Shown: piece by piece, positions 33,737 to 42,570 of the stretch
How the letters are laid out: each line of letters starts with the position of its first letter
How positions within the stretch are numbered: the stretch's first letter is position 1
NCBI RefSeq assembly: GCF_023015885.1
Contig: NZ_JALKBE010000005.1
Coordinates: 1-64,000 of the forward strand
Reading direction: 5' to 3'
DNA from: Aliiroseovarius sp. S1123
GTDB lineage: Bacteria > Pseudomonadota > Alphaproteobacteria > Rhodobacterales > Rhodobacteraceae
Length of the DNA stretch: 64,000 nt
Translations under genes and position numbers: made by a program
The notes under the pieces: generated by a model
Database searches by the model: none
The model's input: only the letters and a program-made list of their open reading frames with translations
What the model was told of the DNA's origin: nothing

Positions 33737-35074
33737 TTAGCGGAACAGCGACAGGATGTTCTGCGGCGCCTGGTTGGCAATCGACAGTGCCTGCGTGCCC
33801 AGTTGTTGCTGAACCTGAAGCGCTTGCAAACGTGCCGAGGCTGCCTCCATGTCCGCGTCCACAAGCGCACCAATTCCCGAGGTCAGCGAGTCGGACAGAG
33901 ACGAGATAAAGTTCGACTGCGTCTCGATCCGGCCTTGAGCCGAACCAAAGGCAGCTGCGGCGTCGATCGACTGGTCGATCAGGCTCTCGATTGCGGTTAG
34001 CGCGCCAGTTGCGCCAGCGTCGGTGGTTACGTCGATGGTTTGCAGACTGCCTAGGCCACCCGATGCTGTGGTGGTCCCCGGCGTACCACCAGTTTGCGCA
34101 CGCACGCCCACGTTGATGGCGTCAGTAACACCGCCAGCCGCATTCGTGATGGTGAACTGGTTGGTATTGCTGCCGGTTCCTTGCGTGATCGAGTAGCCTT
34201 CAGCCGATCCGGTCGCTGCCGCGAAGAACGAATTGATCTGCGAAACCAACTGTTGTGCAACGTCAGCTGTACCGTCAGTGGCACCAGCGACATATTCGAA
34301 GGTACGCTGACCCAGCGATGTGCCGCCGCCGGCCACGTTGACATTCACGTCATCCAGGATGACCTGATAGCTGTGGCCCTCGCTAACCGAACCGATCGTA
34401 AAGGTCAGGTCGCCGCCATCTGCGATGGTTGCAGTCGGCGAGGCCGGGTCAAAAGCCGCATCGTTGATTTGGGTGTTGTTCGCACCCGCCTGAATCAACG
34501 CGTTGGCTGCTGCCTGGTCTGCCGGGTCGGTGGTCCCGAATGCTGCCGAGGTCACCGGAGTGGTCACCGACAGGTTCTGGCGGTCGACTTCGATGTGACG
34601 GGCCGTCACGTTGCCCGACGAATCACGATCCAGCGAGGCCAGAACATCCATCGTGTCGGTGCTGGATCCATCGATCAAGTTCAAACCGTTGAACTGGGCC
34701 GCGTTCACAACCGAACCGATCTGATCACGCAGCGCAGCAATGTCTGTCTGCAGCTTCGAACGATCCACGTTCTCTTCCTGAGCGGCAACGATCTTGCCTT
34801 TCATCTGGGTCAGAAGATCGGTCACCGTTTCCGCAGCTTTCTGTGCAACGGCGACGGTCGATTCCCCCAGCGAGAGGCTTTCCGAAATACCTTTGAAACC
34901 CTTCACGTCGGACTCCATCACTTTCGAAATGGCCCAGACTGCTGCGTTGTCTTTGGCCGAGCTGATCGATTTACCAGTCGAGATTTCGGCCTGCGTGCTG
35001 GCAAGGTTCGAGTTGATGGATTTCAGCGTTTGAAGCGCAACCATCGCGCTGTTGTTGGTCAGAATGCTGGACAT
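33737..35074 (-). CDS. fliC: Flagellin
   Basis: A 445-residue flagellin. The conserved N-terminal D0/D1 helix region (MSSILTNNSAMVALQTLKSI, ISTGKSISSAKDNAA) and C-terminal coiled region (ADMEAASARLQALQVQQQLG, ending NILSLFR) flank a variable, Gly/Ala/Thr-rich middle (about residues 160-350). It is assembled into the filament after export. Its 207-bp upstream gap holds its own promoter. The alphaproteobacterial-type name flaA would serve equally well. Confidence 0.95.
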   Translation of the reverse strand: MSSILTNNSAMVALQTLKSINSNLASTQAEISTGKSISSAKDNAAVWAISKVMESDVKGFKGISESLSLGESTVAVAQKAAETVTDLLTQMKGKIVAAQEENVDRSKLQTDIAALRDQIGSVVNAAQFNGLNLIDGSSTDTMDVLASLDRDSSGNVTARHIEVDRQNLSVTTPVTSAAFGTTDPADQAAANALIQAGANNTQINDAAFDPASPTATIADGGDLTFTIGSVSEGHSYQVILDDVNVNVAGGGTSLGQRTFEYVAGATDGTADVAQQLVSQINSFFAAATGSAEGYSITQGTGSNTNQFTITNAAGGVTDAINVGVRAQTGGTPGTTTASGGLGSLQTIDVTTDAGATGALTAIESLIDQSIDAAAAFGSAQGRIETQSNFISSLSDSLTSGIGALVDADMEAASARLQALQVQQQLGTQALSIANQAPQNILSLFR

Positions 35075-35168
35075 ATTTTATTTCCTTCAGTCTACGGCGC
35101 TTTGCGCCTGTTTCCCTCACCCCGGTTTCACGTGGGGCGTCTTTGCCTTCTGACATCTGCAAGCCAAC

Positions 35169-35192
35169 TTAATCGGCTGCGCCATCCGTTTA
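35169..35192 (-). promoter_or_regulatory. Possible sigma-28-like flagellin promoter
   Basis: Upstream of flagellin, minus strand, TAAA is followed 11 nt later by GCCGATTAA, close to the sigma-28 -10 box GCCGATAA. The usual gap is about 15 nt, so the match is imperfect and the call tentative. Confidence 0.3.
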
Positions 35193-35281
35193 GATGCAAA
35201 GCGAAACTGCAGTGGAAACTCTGAACGAATACTGAATCTCGCAGGCTAGATTCCATACAAGTTGAACTAAACAGAGCCAGT

Positions 35282-35617
35282 TCAGGCACGCTTCTCAAAA
35301 CTCGAAGGTTTTCGCGACAGGATGCGTGATGCACCCGTCCGCGTGTATGTTTTGATGCCCTGATCTCGATCGCGAATGGCTTCGAGTCGCTTGCGCGCAG
35401 AGCGAATGCCGTTCGCAGCTGCAGTTAATAGGCTTTGATTGCGTGCTGCTATGGTTTGAAGCTCTGCAAGCTGTTTCTGGGTGGCAGATGATTCCCCAAG
35501 CTGTGACAGGGCATCCTCTTTTGCTTTGGTCAGTGCGGGTAGATCGCGAAAATTGCCATTTAGAATCATCTGACGTTCATCCTCGAGCAGGGTGCGCAGA
35601 GCTTTAACCTTGTGCAT
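35282..35617 (-). CDS. Putative FlgN-like flagellar chaperone
   Basis: A 111-residue all-helical protein (MHKVKALRTLLEDERQMILN, LPALTKAKEDALSQL, QLAELQTIAARNQSLLTAAANGIRSARKRL). Size, helical heptads and placement suggest a FlgN-type export chaperone for hook-associated proteins, but similarity is weak by eye. It overlaps the flgJ-like gene by 14 bp, so the two are translated together. If not FlgN, it is an unassigned flagellar-cluster coiled-coil protein. Confidence 0.6.
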   Translation of the reverse strand: MHKVKALRTLLEDERQMILNGNFRDLPALTKAKEDALSQLGESSATQKQLAELQTIAARNQSLLTAAANGIRSARKRLEAIRDRDQGIKTYTRTGASRILSRKPSSFEKRA

Positions 35618-35900
35618 CAGAACGCTCCTTCAAAGCTTCGAATAGGGATTGGGCAAGGCCTATCCCCCCGCTATCGACCATGCCGCGGGCCTGTTCCTGC
35701 CGTAGGAACGAGGCGAATTGATCCTCTCCTATCCCGCCGCCAAAACTGTCGGGCGTCTTACCGATCCCGGCGGATTTCAGCATCTCGGATAGGAAGCTTG
35801 CTTCAAGCTCTTTGGCGGCGTCCCAAAGCGCTTTGTCTTGGTCTGTTGCGATCGGTTTATACGTCGCGACAGTGTGCGATACACCTGAAACAGGATCCAT
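35604..35900 (-). CDS. FlgJ-like rod-binding protein (single domain)
   Basis: A 98-residue protein matching the N-terminal rod-binding domain of FlgJ: AAKELEASFLSEMLKSAG, followed by FGGGIGEDQFASFLRQEQARGMVDSGGIGLAQSLFEAL. The C-terminal muramidase domain of enterobacterial FlgJ is absent, as is common in alphaproteobacteria, where a separate hydrolase is used. It acts as rod-assembly cap/scaffold. It is divergent from fliK. Confidence 0.85.
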   Translation of the reverse strand: MDPVSGVSHTVATYKPIATDQDKALWDAAKELEASFLSEMLKSAGIGKTPDSFGGGIGEDQFASFLRQEQARGMVDSGGIGLAQSLFEALKERSDAQG

Positions 35901-36018
35901 GATGTCGACCTTTCAAATTGATCACAGTTTTTCCAAGTCTCGCTGCCAGCGGTAAAGATTTGGTAATTCCCGTCTGCAAATCTGCGTTCAACCGAGGCAG
36001 AAATCCCGGACGGAACAT

Positions 36019-37671
36019 ATGCATATTGCACAGCTTCTTTTCGCACATGCGGGACAGGCAGAACGTGAACTTCAAATCCCTGTTGCGGATTTGGGCGAGT
36101 CGATTGGGTCGCTGGCGATGCCGTTTGACATGGTTTTTCTGGATCAGAAGAACCTGAAGGGGGCGATGGAACTGCATCTGGTAACGGTGGTTGAACCAGA
36201 TGCTGGCGCTATGGGTGATGCGGAGATTTCTGAAGCGCTATCAGATGTCGACCCCGCTCTTCGAGAAGGGTCGGCTGAGTTGCCCCCGCGCCCGACCGAG
36301 CCAGTGGACGGTGTGCAAAAGAAGTTGCCCGAGGTGACGGCCCCGGGACGGCTCATGGCTGATGTCGCAGCGCAGGGCGATAGCAAGCCGACAGAACGCT
36401 CGCTGTCAGGGGAGCCGAACTTGACTGCTGCAACGGCCGTAAGCTCCGAGCCCGCGCCGCTTCCAGCGGAGAAGTGGCTGGAAGCTGTTCCGGCATGGTA
36501 CTTGCGCCCTACCGGCATGCCCGAAGAAATAGAGGGAACGCCGCAGAAGCACGCCGAAACAGAAGCACCAAAGGCGTTGGCCGGGGATGCTGGTGAAAAT
36601 TCCACCGCCGAATATGTGGTGCCGACTGACCAGACGCTCGCAACTGCTTCGGGACAACAGGTGGCGAACGATGTTCCTGCGCTGATTGCCGAGCTACCTC
36701 GCGCAGCTCCCCGTTTGGATATTTTGGACATAGGGCGCGCGCGGGAAGCGCTGTCCGCCCGAACACAGGTTCTATCTGACCCCAATCTCCAAAGTGATCG
36801 CATGCCCGAGCTGGGTATTGCAGCAACGGCGACGCAGGTCCCTGACATTGGGACAGTTGCTGATACGTCCAGACAGGTTTTGGAACATCCCGAAGCAATG
36901 GCGGAATCTTCCCAAGGCAAAATTGCCGCGCCTCTACGGCCAGGTGAATTGCAAAACGCCGGTGCATATATTTCCATCCCTGTTGCCAAGCATGATCAAC
37001 AGAAGAGTAGCCCGAGAGCGCAAGCCGAAGAGCTGAAGACTGACACGCCCGCGCCCAGACCTGCGACAGAACCAGGTGCTCAGACCGTGCCAGTTTCAGA
37101 TATGCTGAGGCAAACTCCACTACCTTTGGCCAATGCACCCTGGACCTACACGCTCGCGCAAGAGGCCGAACGTCCGGTCCCCGACGACATAGGATTTCGC
37201 GTGGTCGAGCAGGTGTCTTCGTCTGCGGGTGATCTGAGGCCCGCTGTGCAGACTCGCGGGACGGAAGTCCCGCGCGTCATCATGGCACAAATCGCCGAGA
37301 TCGTCCGGCAGCAGCCAGACCGCCCAGTTGAACTGACGCTCAGCCCCGAGGAACTTGGGCGTCTGCGCATGTCGTTCCAGTCTGAAGGCTCGACCATGCA
37401 TGTGGTTCTCAGTTTCGAACGACCTGACACGCTGGATCTGATGCGGCGGCATATTGATCAGCTGGCGCAAGACATGCGCGCATCTGGCATGTCGGACGTC
37501 AGTTTCACGTTTCAGCAGCAAACATCCGAAGGGGGCGGCGGAACGCATTCCGAGGGTGGATCGGCAAAACCCTCACATGATCCGCAAGTCGATCGGCAGA
37601 GCGTGCCGGAAGACCCTATGTCGCGCGTGCTGACCATCGCGGGACGTACTGGTGTGGATATTCGAGTTTAA
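36019..37671 (+). CDS. fliK: Flagellar hook-length control protein FliK
   Basis: A 550-residue protein. Residues about 60-420 are low-complexity, Pro/Ala/Glu-rich and probably disordered. The C-terminal FliK domain (about 430-500) has PVELTLSPEELGRLRMSFQS and LDLMRRHIDQLAQDMRASG. It measures hook length and switches export specificity. The start is uncertain: the ATG at 36019 has only a weak ribosome site (GGA), and an in-frame ATG at 36118 would remove 33 residues. It ends 10 bp before flgD. Confidence 0.87.
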   Translation: MHIAQLLFAHAGQAERELQIPVADLGESIGSLAMPFDMVFLDQKNLKGAMELHLVTVVEPDAGAMGDAEISEALSDVDPALREGSAELPPRPTEPVDGVQKKLPEVTAPGRLMADVAAQGDSKPTERSLSGEPNLTAATAVSSEPAPLPAEKWLEAVPAWYLRPTGMPEEIEGTPQKHAETEAPKALAGDAGENSTAEYVVPTDQTLATASGQQVANDVPALIAELPRAAPRLDILDIGRAREALSARTQVLSDPNLQSDRMPELGIAATATQVPDIGTVADTSRQVLEHPEAMAESSQGKIAAPLRPGELQNAGAYISIPVAKHDQQKSSPRAQAEELKTDTPAPRPATEPGAQTVPVSDMLRQTPLPLANAPWTYTLAQEAERPVPDDIGFRVVEQVSSSAGDLRPAVQTRGTEVPRVIMAQIAEIVRQQPDRPVELTLSPEELGRLRMSFQSEGSTMHVVLSFERPDTLDLMRRHIDQLAQDMRASGMSDVSFTFQQQTSEGGGGTHSEGGSAKPSHDPQVDRQSVPEDPMSRVLTIAGRTGVDIRV

Positions 37672-37681
37672 GGAGCACAGC

Positions 37682-38362
37682 ATGAACGTTACCCCTACAG
37701 CCCTGCCCGCCGCGCTGACGGCGCCGCCGGCCGATTATACGCAGGCGTCGGCCTCGGACGGGCCGATGGTGTCGTCTGATTTCGAGACATTTCTGGTGAT
37801 GTTGACCGCGCAGATGGAAAATCAGGATCCGCTCAATCCGATCGAGTCATCCGATTATGCGGTGCAGCTTGCGACGTTTTCAGGCGTGGAACAGCAGGTG
37901 CGCACCAATGATCTGTTGAAGGCAATGGGAACCCAGTTGGGCCTAATGGGCATGTCGGATATCGCGGATTGGGTCGGGAAAGAGGCGCGCGTGGCGGCCC
38001 CGGTTCTGTTTGATGGTGATCCGATTACCCTGTCTCCGAATCCCGTTGCAGCTGCGGATGAGGTCATTCTGGTGGTGAAGAATGCTGAAGGCACTATCGT
38101 TGACAGCGAACCGCTGCCGGTTTCGACCGACCCGGTAGAGTGGGATGGGCGCGACCAGTATGGGAACGCGTTGCCCCACGGCGTCTATTCCTTCGAACTG
38201 ACCAGCCGAAGCAACGGGCGGCACCTGTCGACCGATCCAATGGAAAGCTATGGCCGGATTGTTGAAACGCAAAACAACGGTGGGCAGCTATGGCTTGTGC
38301 TGGAAAGTGGCGAGCGGGTGACCGCAGATGCCGTTTCCGCCCTGCGCGAAGCCGCTGAATAA
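37682..38362 (+). CDS. flgD: Flagellar hook scaffold protein FlgD
   Basis: A 226-residue hook-capping protein. The N-terminal signature is SSDFETFLVMLTAQMENQDPLNPIESSDYAVQLATFSGVEQQVRTN; a C-terminal FlgD Ig/tudor region has WDGRDQYGNALPHGVYSFE. The start at 37682 follows AAGGAG; open frame before it overlaps fliK. FlgD guides FlgE polymerisation; flgE is not in the window. Confidence 0.94.
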   Translation: MNVTPTALPAALTAPPADYTQASASDGPMVSSDFETFLVMLTAQMENQDPLNPIESSDYAVQLATFSGVEQQVRTNDLLKAMGTQLGLMGMSDIADWVGKEARVAAPVLFDGDPITLSPNPVAAADEVILVVKNAEGTIVDSEPLPVSTDPVEWDGRDQYGNALPHGVYSFELTSRSNGRHLSTDPMESYGRIVETQNNGGQLWLVLESGERVTADAVSALREAAE

Positions 38363-38398
38363 GTTTTCGTCGCGCGGCGGGTTGGTTATACAGCCCGT

Positions 38399-39310
38399 AT
38401 GACACTTCGCGACACCATGTTGGATGATTTGGCCAAGCGGCAAGATCAAGACGCTCTGCAACAGGCACTTGCCTTAATTTGGCAGGAAGAGGGGCATGTG
38501 TCCAAGCACGCCAAATGGTCCCATCTGATGGGCGGGCGGAGCAATCCGATCTGGCACATCACGTCTGACGACATGCCGCATGACCTTGTCTGCAAGCTGT
38601 ATGACACCGCCGCCGCCACGCCCTTGTTTGCAAATGATGGCACGCGCGAGGCGTTGGTGTTGAAGCATTTGGCGGACAAGGGGATTGCGCCCGATTTCGT
38701 CGGGTTTCTGGACAGCGCGCTGGGCGCGAGCGTGCTTTACCGGCATGTGGACGGCGTGCCGTGGAGCGGTGCGGTTGGGGGGGTTGCCCACCTGATGGCC
38801 CGCCTACACCAGATCACCCCGCCCGAGGAATTGCCCGAGACGGTCACCTCGCCCGTATCCTTGATCGCCGAGACTCAGGCGATGGCGCGTGCGATTGGGA
38901 AGGATTTGTCGCCTTCACCTAGTGTCATGACCGACCTTCCGCCGCCGACCAGACGGTTTCTGCATGGGGATGTGGTTCCCGGAAATGTCGTGGTGATGGA
39001 GGATGGGCTGCGCCTGATCGACTGGCAATGCCCGAGCATTGGGGACCCCGCTGCGGATCTTGCGATCTTCCTGTCCCCGGCGATGCAGATTCTTTATGGC
39101 AACCATCCCTTGTCGGCCGAGGATCAGTCGGCCTTTTTGTCAGCCTATCTGGCAGCGGACGGCGATGCCGTTGGCGTGGCGCGCTACACTGCATTGGCGC
39201 CGCTTTTTCATTGGCGCATGGCGTGCTATTGCCACTGGAAAGCCGCGCATGGAGACGCCGCCTATCGCGAGGTTGCCGCGTTGGAACAGCGCGCGTCAGA
39301 GCAGGGTTGA
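38399..39310 (+). CDS. APH/choline-kinase-fold phosphotransferase
   Basis: A 303-residue protein of the aminoglycoside-phosphotransferase superfamily. Catalytic loop FLHGDVVPGNVV (about residue 190) and the metal-binding LIDWQ (about residue 208) are clear. Its natural substrate is unknown; most chromosomal members of this type phosphorylate small alcohols, amino sugars or choline-like compounds rather than antibiotics. It lies 36 bp after flgD in the same direction and overlaps the 3' end of ubiB by 15 bp, tail to tail. Confidence 0.8.
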   Translation: MTLRDTMLDDLAKRQDQDALQQALALIWQEEGHVSKHAKWSHLMGGRSNPIWHITSDDMPHDLVCKLYDTAAATPLFANDGTREALVLKHLADKGIAPDFVGFLDSALGASVLYRHVDGVPWSGAVGGVAHLMARLHQITPPEELPETVTSPVSLIAETQAMARAIGKDLSPSPSVMTDLPPPTRRFLHGDVVPGNVVVMEDGLRLIDWQCPSIGDPAADLAIFLSPAMQILYGNHPLSAEDQSAFLSAYLAADGDAVGVARYTALAPLFHWRMACYCHWKAAHGDAAYREVAALEQRASEQG

Positions 39311-40825
39311 GATCCAAACAGCCGCCAAAGCCAAGCCACCACCTAAGGTCACATAGCTCATCGCACGCAACGGGCGGGCGCGGTCGTTTTCCTGATGGGG
39401 TTCGGATTGGCGGATCAATGCGGCTTCGGCCAGCTCGGGCAGGCGCGGGCCGAAACGGGCCAGAACACGCGCGGTAAGCACAAGATCCTGCAGCAAAGCC
39501 TTCGGCCCGATCGAGTTCGAGATATAGCTTTCCACCACGGGCTTTGCGACTTTCCAGATGTTGATGTCCGGTGACAGCGACCGGGCTACGCCTTCGACTA
39601 CGACCATGGTTCGTTGCAAAAGGATAAGTTCGGTGCGGGTTTCCATTCCGAACTTCTCGGTCACTTCAAAGAGGTAGGCCAGCAAGCGGCCCATGGAAAT
39701 CTGGGTGGCGTTCATGCCGAAAATCGGCTCGCCCACAGCGCGTAGGGCGCGGGCAAATTCCTCGACATCGCGGTCGGCCGGGACGTACCCAGCTTCGAAA
39801 TGCACCTCGGCGACGCGGCGATAGTTGCGGGTGATGAAGCCATAAAGGATCTCGGCATAGACGCGGCGGGTGTATTCGTCGATCCGCCCCATGATGCCAA
39901 AGTCCACGGCGATGATGTCGCCATTGGTGGCAAACTTCAGGTTGCCCTGATGCATGTCGCCGTGAAACAGCCCATCACGCAGCGCGTGGGACAGGAACAG
40001 TTGCAACACGCGTTCGCCCAGCCCGTGCATATCCAGACCGGACGCACGGATTGCGGCTAGATCGTTGGCCGGAATGCCTTCGCCCCAGCCAAGGGTCATG
40101 ACGGTGCGGCCGGTCAGCCCCCAATTCACCTCGGGCACGACAAAGCCGTCGTCCTGCGCGGTGTTTTCGGCAAATTCGCTGGCGGATGCGCTTTCAAGGC
40201 GCAGGTCCAGCTCTCCCATCACGGTGGTCTCAAAATGCTCGACCACATCGGTGGGGCGCAGGCGGCGGGTCGAGGGCAACAGCATCTCGATCACACGAGC
40301 CGAGAAGTGGAAGGCGTCGATATCTGTGCGGAAGGCGCGTTCGATGCCGGGGCGCAGAACTTTGACGGCGACAGCTTCGCCGGTGTCGGCCAGCCGCGCC
40401 TTATGCACCTGCGCGATCGAGGCCGCTGCGACCGGTTCAGAGAACTCGGAAAATACCGTGTCGATGTCGATCCCAAGCTCTTTCTCGATCATGCGGCGGG
40501 CGATGGCCTGATCAAACGGGGGCAGTTTGTCCTGCAGATACTGCAGCTGGTCGGCCAGTTCTGGACCGACCACGTCAGGACGGGTCGACAGGATTTGGCC
40601 AAACTTGATATAGGCCGGACCAAGGGCCGTGATGGCGCGCGTGACGGGCGGCAGATCGGGGTTCCCTTTCTTGCCAAGCCATGCGAACGGCCAGCCGACC
40701 ACATGGGCCGCGATGCGGATCGATGCTGGTGCGTTCATCGCGTCCAGCACGACACCCATTGCGCCGGTGCGTTGGAAGGTCGCGCCGGTTCGGATCAGGC
40801 GCCAGATGTTGTGAGGTCCACGCAT
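39296..40825 (-). CDS. ubiB: Ubiquinone biosynthesis regulatory protein kinase UbiB
   Basis: A 509-residue atypical kinase (ADCK/ABC1 family). The KxGQ motif is YIKFGQILSTRPD (about residue 93), the A-rich loop AAASIAQVH (about residue 133), and the catalytic loop FHGDMHQGN. Two C-terminal membrane helices are predicted (the last near residues 488-508). It supports ubiquinone synthesis, probably by ATPase-driven lipid handling. It follows ubiE with a 1-bp gap. Confidence 0.94.
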   Translation of the reverse strand: MRGPHNIWRLIRTGATFQRTGAMGVVLDAMNAPASIRIAAHVVGWPFAWLGKKGNPDLPPVTRAITALGPAYIKFGQILSTRPDVVGPELADQLQYLQDKLPPFDQAIARRMIEKELGIDIDTVFSEFSEPVAAASIAQVHKARLADTGEAVAVKVLRPGIERAFRTDIDAFHFSARVIEMLLPSTRRLRPTDVVEHFETTVMGELDLRLESASASEFAENTAQDDGFVVPEVNWGLTGRTVMTLGWGEGIPANDLAAIRASGLDMHGLGERVLQLFLSHALRDGLFHGDMHQGNLKFATNGDIIAVDFGIMGRIDEYTRRVYAEILYGFITRNYRRVAEVHFEAGYVPADRDVEEFARALRAVGEPIFGMNATQISMGRLLAYLFEVTEKFGMETRTELILLQRTMVVVEGVARSLSPDINIWKVAKPVVESYISNSIGPKALLQDLVLTARVLARFGPRLPELAEAALIRQSEPHQENDRARPLRAMSYVTLGGGLALAAVWISTLL

Positions 40826-40826
40826 C

Positions 40827-41579
40827 TTAGATTTTCCACCCCGAATGCAGGGCTGCGATGCCCATCGACAGGTTGCGATACTTCACATTCTCAAACCCGG
40901 CCTCGCCGATCATGCGGGCGAAGGTTTCCTGATCGGGGAACTTGCGGATCGATTCCACCAGATACTGATAGCTGTCGTAGTCGTCGGCAATCAGCTTGCC
41001 CATGCGCGGGATCACGTTGAAGGAATAGAGGTCATAAAGCTTTTGCATGCCTTGATCAGGCAGCCGGCTGAACTCCAACACCATCAGGCGGCCGCCGGGT
41101 TTCAGCACGCGGTAGGCTTCCTTCAGCGCGTCCGGAATGCGGGTCACGTTGCGAATGCCGAAGCTGATGGTGTAGCGATCAAAGCTGTTGTCCTCAAACG
41201 GCAGAGCCATGGCGTCGCCGACGACCCAGTCCAGATGATTGGCAAGGTGCGAGGCTTCGGCGCGTTGGCGACCTTCGACCAGCATGCTTTCGGTCATGTC
41301 CAGCACCACGGCCTCGGCCCCCGGGGCGCGGCCCAAAAAGCGGAACGAGATGTCACCAGTGCCGCCCGCCACATCCAGCAGGCGCTGCCCGTCGCGCGGG
41401 GTCAGCCAATCCATCATCGCGTCTTTCCAAACGCGGTGAATGCCGACGGACATGACATCGTTCATAATGTCGTATTTCGAGGCCACGTTGGTAAAGACGC
41501 CATGGACCATTCCGGCCTTGTCGTCTTCGTTCACGGTTTTGAACCCGAAATGCGTGGTGCGGTTGTCTGACGTGCTCAT
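40827..41579 (-). CDS. ubiE: Ubiquinone/menaquinone C-methyltransferase UbiE
   Basis: A 250-residue class-I SAM methyltransferase. The SAM motif is [15 protein letters not shown] (about residue 65), with the UbiE signatures [29 protein letters not shown] and [27 protein letters not shown]. It C-methylates the benzoquinol ring in ubiquinone synthesis. It is divergent from mutM with 74 bp between. Confidence 0.95.
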   Translation of the reverse strand: MSTSDNRTTHFGFKTVNEDDKAGMVHGVFTNVASKYDIMNDVMSVGIHRVWKDAMMDWLTPRDGQRLLDVAGGTGDISFRFLGRAPGAEAVVLDMTESMLVEGRQRAEASHLANHLDWVVGDAMALPFEDNSFDRYTISFGIRNVTRIPDALKEAYRVLKPGGRLMVLEFSRLPDQGMQKLYDLYSFNVIPRMGKLIADDYDSYQYLVESIRKFPDQETFARMIGEAGFENVKYRNLSMGIAALHSGWKI

Positions 41580-41653
41580 TGGGCATACTCGCTTCTTGCG
41601 GTTGATCCCTCATATCGTGACAGTAAGGGACGCACAATGGAGAGGCTTTCAAC

Positions 41654-42505
41654 ATGCCCGAATTACCCGAGGTCGAGACAGTACGTCGCGGATTGCTGCC
41701 TGTGATGGAGGGCGTGCGGATTGGGCGGGCCGAGACGCGGCGCGAGGGGTTGCGCTGGCCGTTCCCGGATCGGATGGCCGAGCGTCTGACCGGGGCGACG
41801 GTGCAGCGGCTTGGGCGGCGGTCGAAATACCTGCTGGTGGATCTGGATACGGACGAGACGTTGATCGTGCATCTGGGCATGTCGGGGCGGATGCTGATCT
41901 CGGGTCACAAGCTTGGGAAGTTTCATCACGAACACCCCGCACCCGAAAAGCATGACCATGTGGTCTTTGACATGGAGAACGGTGCGCGTGTGACCTTCAA
42001 CGACCCGCGCCGGTTTGGGGCGATGGATCTGTGCCCGACCGGATCGCTGGATGATCACAAGCTAATCCGTGTGTTGGGGCCCGAACCGCTGGGGAACCAG
42101 TTCGATGAATCCTATCTGGTCGCGGCGCTGCGTACCAAGAATTCGCCCATCAAAACGGCGCTGCTGGATCAGGGAATCATTGCGGGGCTGGGCAATATCT
42201 ATGTCTGCGAGGTGCTGTTTCGGGCTGGGATCCACCCGGCGCGCAAGGCCGCGAAGATCTCGAAACAGCGTGTTGCCAGTTTGGTTCCTATCATCCGAGA
42301 TGTGTTATCGGAGGCGATTGAAAGCGGCGGATCCTCGTTAAAGGACTACCGGCAGGCAGATGGCGATCTTGGTTATTTTCAACACAATTTCCGCACCTAT
42401 GGCCGCGAGGGTGAACGTTGCGTCACTTCTGGCTGCACGGGGCAAATCGCCCGCATAACGCAATCTGGGCGCTCGACATTCTATTGCCCGCAATGCCAAA
42501 GATAG
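41654..42505 (+). CDS. mutM: Formamidopyrimidine-DNA glycosylase MutM (Fpg)
   Basis: A 283-residue bifunctional glycosylase/AP lyase that removes oxidised purines such as 8-oxoguanine. The catalytic N-terminus after Met removal is [13 protein letters not shown] (Pro2, Glu3). The H2TH region has [20 protein letters not shown], and the zinc finger is C-x4-C...C-x2-C at the C-terminus (CVTSGC, YCPQC). Length is normal. Confidence 0.96.
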   Translation: MPELPEVETVRRGLLPVMEGVRIGRAETRREGLRWPFPDRMAERLTGATVQRLGRRSKYLLVDLDTDETLIVHLGMSGRMLISGHKLGKFHHEHPAPEKHDHVVFDMENGARVTFNDPRRFGAMDLCPTGSLDDHKLIRVLGPEPLGNQFDESYLVAALRTKNSPIKTALLDQGIIAGLGNIYVCEVLFRAGIHPARKAAKISKQRVASLVPIIRDVLSEAIESGGSSLKDYRQADGDLGYFQHNFRTYGREGERCVTSGCTGQIARITQSGRSTFYCPQCQR

Positions 42506-42570
42506 CTTGATCCATTGGGGTGGCGTGTTAGGACTCCGCTCCAACCACTCGTGACAAAGGCAGGGGAACC

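Noticed and set aside
36144-36989. Open frame of about 280 codons antisense to fliK
   Set aside because: The disordered Pro/Ala-rich part of fliK leaves other frames open; the Ser-rich product has no domain and no neighbours on that strand.
38399-39310. Aminoglycoside resistance gene
   Set aside because: Only the general kinase fold is shared; chromosomal setting beside housekeeping genes and no mobile element argue against resistance.
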